Source: VGCC01 sp964495555 (GTDB lineage: Bacteria; Actinomycetota; Actinomycetes; S36-B12). Taken from it: 9,182 nt of DNA. The stretch covers positions 1 through 9,182 of the forward strand of contig CAZBWA010000066.1 in NCBI GenBank assembly GCA_964495555.1, read 5' to 3'. Within the stretch, counting starts at the first letter, position 1; each line of letters starts with the position of its first letter. This document shows, one piece after another, positions 6,396 through 9,182 of the stretch. The notes beneath the pieces are model-generated. The model ran no database searches, was not told where the DNA came from, and saw only the letters and a program-made list of their open reading frames with translations. The translations under genes were made by a program, and so were the position numbers.

Positions 6396-7640
6396 TCAAC
6401 TAGATGTGAACAGAGGCTTCATCCATGCAGTTGCGTCGCCGATGCAGCTGGTCGGCAGGCTGAAGTGGTCGTCGTTGGGGTATTCCTTGGTGGAGACATC
6501 CCCTCCCAGCGCTTGCACGGCTGTCACGTAGTCGCTCTGCCAGACGACGGGGACGACAGTTCCACCGTCGAAGGTGTCGATACATACGAGAATGGGACAC
6601 ACGGGCTTGTTCTGCGCCGCAGACCCTGCATCAATCGCCGCCTGCCATGCAGGCATGACACCGGGTTGGATGTGAATGATGGGACCCTTGAGTCGAAACA
6701 GCCGCGCAATGGTGTCACTCAAATGATGAACGGGCTGCGTGTTCCACGCTTCTTCGATGATGCTCACGCCCAAAGGAGTGAAGACATCGGAGAGCTGGAG
6801 GTGAGGGTTCTCGGCTGCGGTACCCACGAGGAGCATGACCAAATGCGGATCCGGTGGAGCATCCCCACCACCAAGTGTCTGAGCCGCATTCACGGGGTTC
6901 GCCATGGCGATCTTGCCCACACCCGGAGAAATTGGCACCGTGGCGACGAGGGTGAGCTCGCCGTAGTGGGCGGCATCGAGTTCGGCGGTGGCCGCGGCAG
7001 CGCCTCCTCCCTGGGACCATCCCATGCAACCGAATTGGGTTCCTGCTCCGATGTCCATTGCCCGCGCAGCATGAACGATGCTCACCGCGTCGATCGCATT
7101 GGTCCTATTCACGGTGTAGTGGTGCATGCCCGGTGTGCCCAGACCCTGATAGTCGGTCGCGCACACGATCCAGCCCTCGTCGATGAACCCTTGGAGACCC
7201 GGCACGCCGTAGTCGATGGATTGGGTCGACGCGCTTGAGAAGTACACGGTGAGTTCCCGCACGGGGTCTGGCTGCGCAGATGGACAGGCCGCATCGCCCA
7301 ATCCCGTAGTCCCGTGGGCCCAGGTGACAACGGGGAGGTTGCTGCCCCCGGCACTCGGAGCCACGACGAGCCCCGTCGACTCGGTAGCTATTCCGGATGA
7401 GTCCTGCGACGAGTAGCGAATGCGCCAGGCGCGGGCGCCGCGAATAGAGGTGGCTACTTCATGGCGTTCGTGGACGGTCCCTAGTGGCATCCCGAGATCG
7501 TAATCAGTCGCTGGCGAGGCCACCGAGATTAGGTGCCGTGATTGTCGTGGCCAGGGGCGGCGTAGAGCCGTCGACTGTCTGATTTCACCTCGATCCTCAG
7601 CGCAGCGACACCGTTGCCGGCTGCACCAAGCAGCCCACAA
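6396..7640 (-). CDS. Alpha/beta-hydrolase of the secretory lipase type, N terminus uncertain
   Basis: The longest frame gives 414 residues from a TTG at 7640, but only residues from about 45 onward look like the family. Landmarks are WRIRYSSQDSSG near residue 72, the oxyanion-hole strand PVVTWAHGTTG (103-113), GWIVCATDYQGLG (156-168) and the nucleophile elbow G-W-S209-Q-G-G. The acid is probably Asp358 in DTFDGGTVVP and the base His392 in NDDHFSLP, so the triad appears intact. This order matches secretory lipases (PF03583-like), which hydrolyse acyl esters outside the cell. The first 40 residues are Arg/Cys/Trp-rich, unlike any signal peptide, and TTG 7640 follows a stop codon without a ribosome binding site. 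A good signal sequence lies just upstream in another frame, so the gene may carry a frameshift. Other in-frame starts are GTG 7523 and ATG 7490, both without ribosome binding sites. The gene follows the amine oxidase gene on the same strand and may share its transcript. Substrate unknown. Confidence 0.75.
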   Translation of the reverse strand: MWAAWCSRQRCRCAEDRGEIRQSTALRRPWPRQSRHLISVASPATDYDLGMPLGTVHERHEVATSIRGARAWRIRYSSQDSSGIATESTGLVVAPSAGGSNLPVVTWAHGTTGLGDAACPSAQPDPVRELTVYFSSASTQSIDYGVPGLQGFIDEGWIVCATDYQGLGTPGMHHYTVNRTNAIDAVSIVHAARAMDIGAGTQFGCMGWSQGGGAAAATAELDAAHYGELTLVATVPISPGVGKIAMANPVNAAQTLGGGDAPPDPHLVMLLVGTAAENPHLQLSDVFTPLGVSIIEEAWNTQPVHHLSDTIARLFRLKGPIIHIQPGVMPAWQAAIDAGSAAQNKPVCPILVCIDTFDGGTVVPVVWQSDYVTAVQALGGDVSTKEYPNDDHFSLPTSCIGDATAWMKPLFTSS

Positions 7641-7671
7641 CCATCAGGATCAGAACGACAAGGGTGCGCAG
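7597..7671 (-). other. Out-of-frame signal peptide upstream of the lipase
   Basis: From CTG at 7671 the minus strand reads LRTLVVLILMVVGCLVQPATVSLR and then TGA at 7599-7597. This is a basic start, a hydrophobic core and either a lipobox-like VVGC or a secretion cleavage region. AGGA lies eight bases before the CTG. It is in a different frame from the lipase and overlaps the implausible first 15 residues of that frame. It is best read as the lipase's own export signal cut off by an indel. A CTG start would be unusual, and no ATG, GTG or TTG is nearby upstream in this frame. Confidence 0.5.
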
Positions 7672-7694
7672 GTGGTAGTTCCTGCTGCGTGACC

Positions 7695-9059
7695 TTAGCC
7701 CCGGAATGCGGCTGCCAGGCTGGCCTGCGCTTCGGCAGCGCAGCCCGCGTCAGTAGCGGGACGTGTGCGCGCAGCACGACCACCGGAGAAGCCCACGAGT
7801 ACTGGGAAGCCGACGAGTCGGGTGAGGGAGTAGAACTCGGTCCAACGCAAGGACGCGGCCGAACCCTCCGGGGCCCCGGGCACCCCGCCTCCGACGATTC
7901 CGACTACCTCCGAGTTACCCCACCACTGCTCGTCATACCTCAGGATCACCTTCTCGAGGTTCCCCGTAGTCAGGCCGCGCAGCGCACGGGTAACTCTCGG
8001 TGGTGCACCCACGATGCGCGGCAGACCCGCCTGGATGAGTGGAAGGGGAACCGCCACGACGACTGCATCGGTCGTCAGAGTCTCGCGCGGGGTCCGCACC
8101 GCAACGGATGAACTTGTGGGTTCGACGCGACTAGCCGGCTGCCGAATTCGCACGTCGATGCCGTTGAGCAGGTACTCAGGTATCGCCTGATATCCGCCCT
8201 TGACGAACGCGTCCCCACCTCGGCCATCCGCCCCCTCCTGCAGCGCCGCGACACTGAGTTCCACAGGGTCAAGTCCGTACTCCTGGGTGATGTCGACTGC
8301 CTCGGCCCAGCGCCCAAAACTGTTGGGCCGCCAGCGATGCGCGGAAAGCCACGAAGCAACCGAGAGCGACGGGGCGTTGGAGCCCTTCTCGAGTTCTTCC
8401 GTGAGACGCGTGAGTTGAGTGTTAATCGCACCCGCCCGTGCGCTCGTGCGCCCGGTGACGGTGTCTCGGATGACCTCACTCCCGTAGTCAGTCGGGATCA
8501 GCGTGAGTCCTGCAGAGGAGGCGACGTTGGTGATGGGGTTGCCAGTGCGCGCATGCACCCAGGCCGCTCCCATCTCGATAGGAGCACCCCATTCAGTGGA
8601 TGTTCGGATGCGACCCCCGACTCGATCACTGGCTTCCAGGACCTGGACGACGACTCCTGCGTTCGTGAGGGTTCGCGCTGAGGCCGCACCCGCTATTCCC
8701 GCGCCGATGACGATGACACGTGTGGGCTTGACGTCGGCAAGCAGACGCTCCGCGGCACGCACTCCTGACTGGTAGGCACCATTGGTGGTCGAGGGAAACT
8801 TGATGCTGGTGTACTCGCCCGCGATCACCACCCTGTCGCCGATGAGGGCCTCACTGAGTGTCTCGCGAGCAGTGGGATCACTGCGGGTACTTATGGCCGA
8901 GTAGGAGCCACGCGCCCACGGATCGGAATCCCAGCGGGTAGCTAAGAATCCCGTCGGTGGTGGCACCGTGAGTGCTCGGGCTTTGGACGTCGACGTGCCG
9001 ACGAACGCGATCGAGACAGTCGCTGCCGCAGAAAGGGTTAGGAATTCACGTCGATGCAC
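7695..9059 (-). CDS. Tat-exported flavin amine oxidase-like protein with circularly permuted FAD domain
   Basis: This is a 454-residue protein starting at GTG 9059. Residues 1-29 are a twin-arginine signal: R3-R4-E-F-L, a moderately hydrophobic stretch, and cleavage at A27-R-A29. Residues about 38-107 match the part that normally closes flavin amine oxidases: RWDSDPWARGSYS, then VVIAGEYTS and NGAYQSGVRAAERLL. Only after this comes the normal N-terminal FAD site: VIVIGAG (G119-x-G121-x-x-G124), the ribose-binding acid E142 and D-R-V-G-G-R150. The substrate region follows with MGAAWVHARTGNP, then the GNLEKVILRY and QWW segment. The protein stops at ASLAAAFRG, just where the family would continue into the W..DP..GSYS segment. 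All segments are therefore present once, in rotated order. Members of the family oxidise amines or amino acids with FAD and release H2O2; the substrate here is unknown. Tat export of a cofactor-loaded protein fits. The lipase gene follows after a short gap. Confidence 0.88.
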   Translation of the reverse strand: MHRREFLTLSAAATVSIAFVGTSTSKARALTVPPPTGFLATRWDSDPWARGSYSAISTRSDPTARETLSEALIGDRVVIAGEYTSIKFPSTTNGAYQSGVRAAERLLADVKPTRVIVIGAGIAGAASARTLTNAGVVVQVLEASDRVGGRIRTSTEWGAPIEMGAAWVHARTGNPITNVASSAGLTLIPTDYGSEVIRDTVTGRTSARAGAINTQLTRLTEELEKGSNAPSLSVASWLSAHRWRPNSFGRWAEAVDITQEYGLDPVELSVAALQEGADGRGGDAFVKGGYQAIPEYLLNGIDVRIRQPASRVEPTSSSVAVRTPRETLTTDAVVVAVPLPLIQAGLPRIVGAPPRVTRALRGLTTGNLEKVILRYDEQWWGNSEVVGIVGGGVPGAPEGSAASLRWTEFYSLTRLVGFPVLVGFSGGRAARTRPATDAGCAAEAQASLAAAFRG

Positions 9060-9067
9060 GACTCCAG

Positions 9068-9071
9068 CCTC
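9068..9071 (-). promoter_or_regulatory. Ribosome binding site of the amine oxidase gene
   Basis: GAGG on the minus strand stands eight bases before GTG 9059; a second GGAG is only two bases away. The frame is open further upstream to the window edge, but the RREFL motif directly after this GTG makes it the preferred start. Confidence 0.5.
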
Positions 9072-9133
9072 GCATGACCAGTGTGCGTGGGAGGGAGATG
9101 ATGCGCCGCTAGGGGCTGGGGCACCCCCGGTGA

Positions 9134-9182
9134 TCAGGAACGTGTGAAGGGCAGGACCTGCGTCAGCCAGTTGATAAGACCA
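9134..9182 (-). CDS. Possible 3' end of an upstream minus-strand gene
   Basis: From 9181 the minus strand reads GLINWLTQVLPFTRS and stops at TGA 9136-9134. Most codons end in G or C, and the peptide looks like an ordinary C terminus. The stop lies 74 bases before the amine oxidase start, and the gap holds a G/C-rich potential hairpin near 9110-9130 without a T-run. Fifteen codons are too few for a family call. Confidence 0.3.
   Translation of the reverse strand, partial: GLINWLTQVLPFTRS

Noticed and set aside
6291..7238. Plus-strand open frame of 315 codons opposite the lipase gene
   Set aside because: It begins inside the terminator hairpin, has no ribosome binding site and gives an Arg/His/Cys-rich product without motifs. 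The minus strand carries the lipase motifs.
7695..9059. Two neighbouring or fused oxidase fragments instead of one permuted protein
   Set aside because: There is one continuous frame with one Tat signal; every expected segment occurs once and none is duplicated. A fusion would leave duplicated or missing parts.
9105..9135. G/C-rich hairpin as a terminator before the amine oxidase gene
   Set aside because: Only four or five base pairs form cleanly and no T-run follows on either strand.

Overview
The window is GC-rich bacterial DNA. The codon use, the GTG starts with purine-rich ribosome binding sites, the Tat and lipoprotein signals, and the Ala/Pro- and Pro/Thr-rich linkers all suggest an actinobacterium, possibly an uncultured aquatic lineage. 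There is no rRNA or marker gene, so the lineage stays open. Every gene that can be interpreted appears to make an exported or cell-surface protein. No mobile element, CRISPR array, tRNA or rRNA was seen.

Layout. (1) Bases 1-1806, plus strand: the 3' part of a gene for a large secreted protein with a fibronectin type III domain, an Ala/Pro linker and a C-terminal Ig-like domain. (2) Bases 1807-2390: no convincing gene, but two short stretches look weakly coding in different frames. (3) Bases 2407-5277, plus strand: a 956-residue secreted seven-bladed beta-propeller. It has an unrelated domain of about 173 residues between blades 2 and 3, then an IPT/TIG domain, a Pro/Thr linker and a C-terminal module. 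(4) Bases 5278-5651: a leader region with two perfect palindromes. (5) Bases 5652-6257, plus strand: a fasciclin-domain lipoprotein, followed by a very strong terminator. (6) Bases 6396-7640, minus strand: an alpha/beta-hydrolase of the secretory lipase type. Its apparent export signal lies just upstream in another reading frame. (7) Bases 7695-9059, minus strand: a Tat-exported flavin amine oxidase-like protein whose order of segments is circularly permuted. (8) The last 49 bases may hold the 3' end of another minus-strand gene.

The plus-strand genes look like cell-envelope adhesion or binding proteins. The minus-strand pair, oxidase then lipase, has a short gap and may be co-transcribed as two exported enzymes. 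The two groups converge at 6258-6395, which carries a hairpin terminator for each direction.

The most notable observation is the permuted amine oxidase: the motifs that normally end the family (W..DP..RGSYS and AGE.TS...GAY.SG.RAA) lie between the Tat signal and the N-terminal FAD-binding GxGxxG motif. The domain insertion and the repeated Asp-Asp-Thr/Ser and cysteine-pair motifs of the propeller protein come next.
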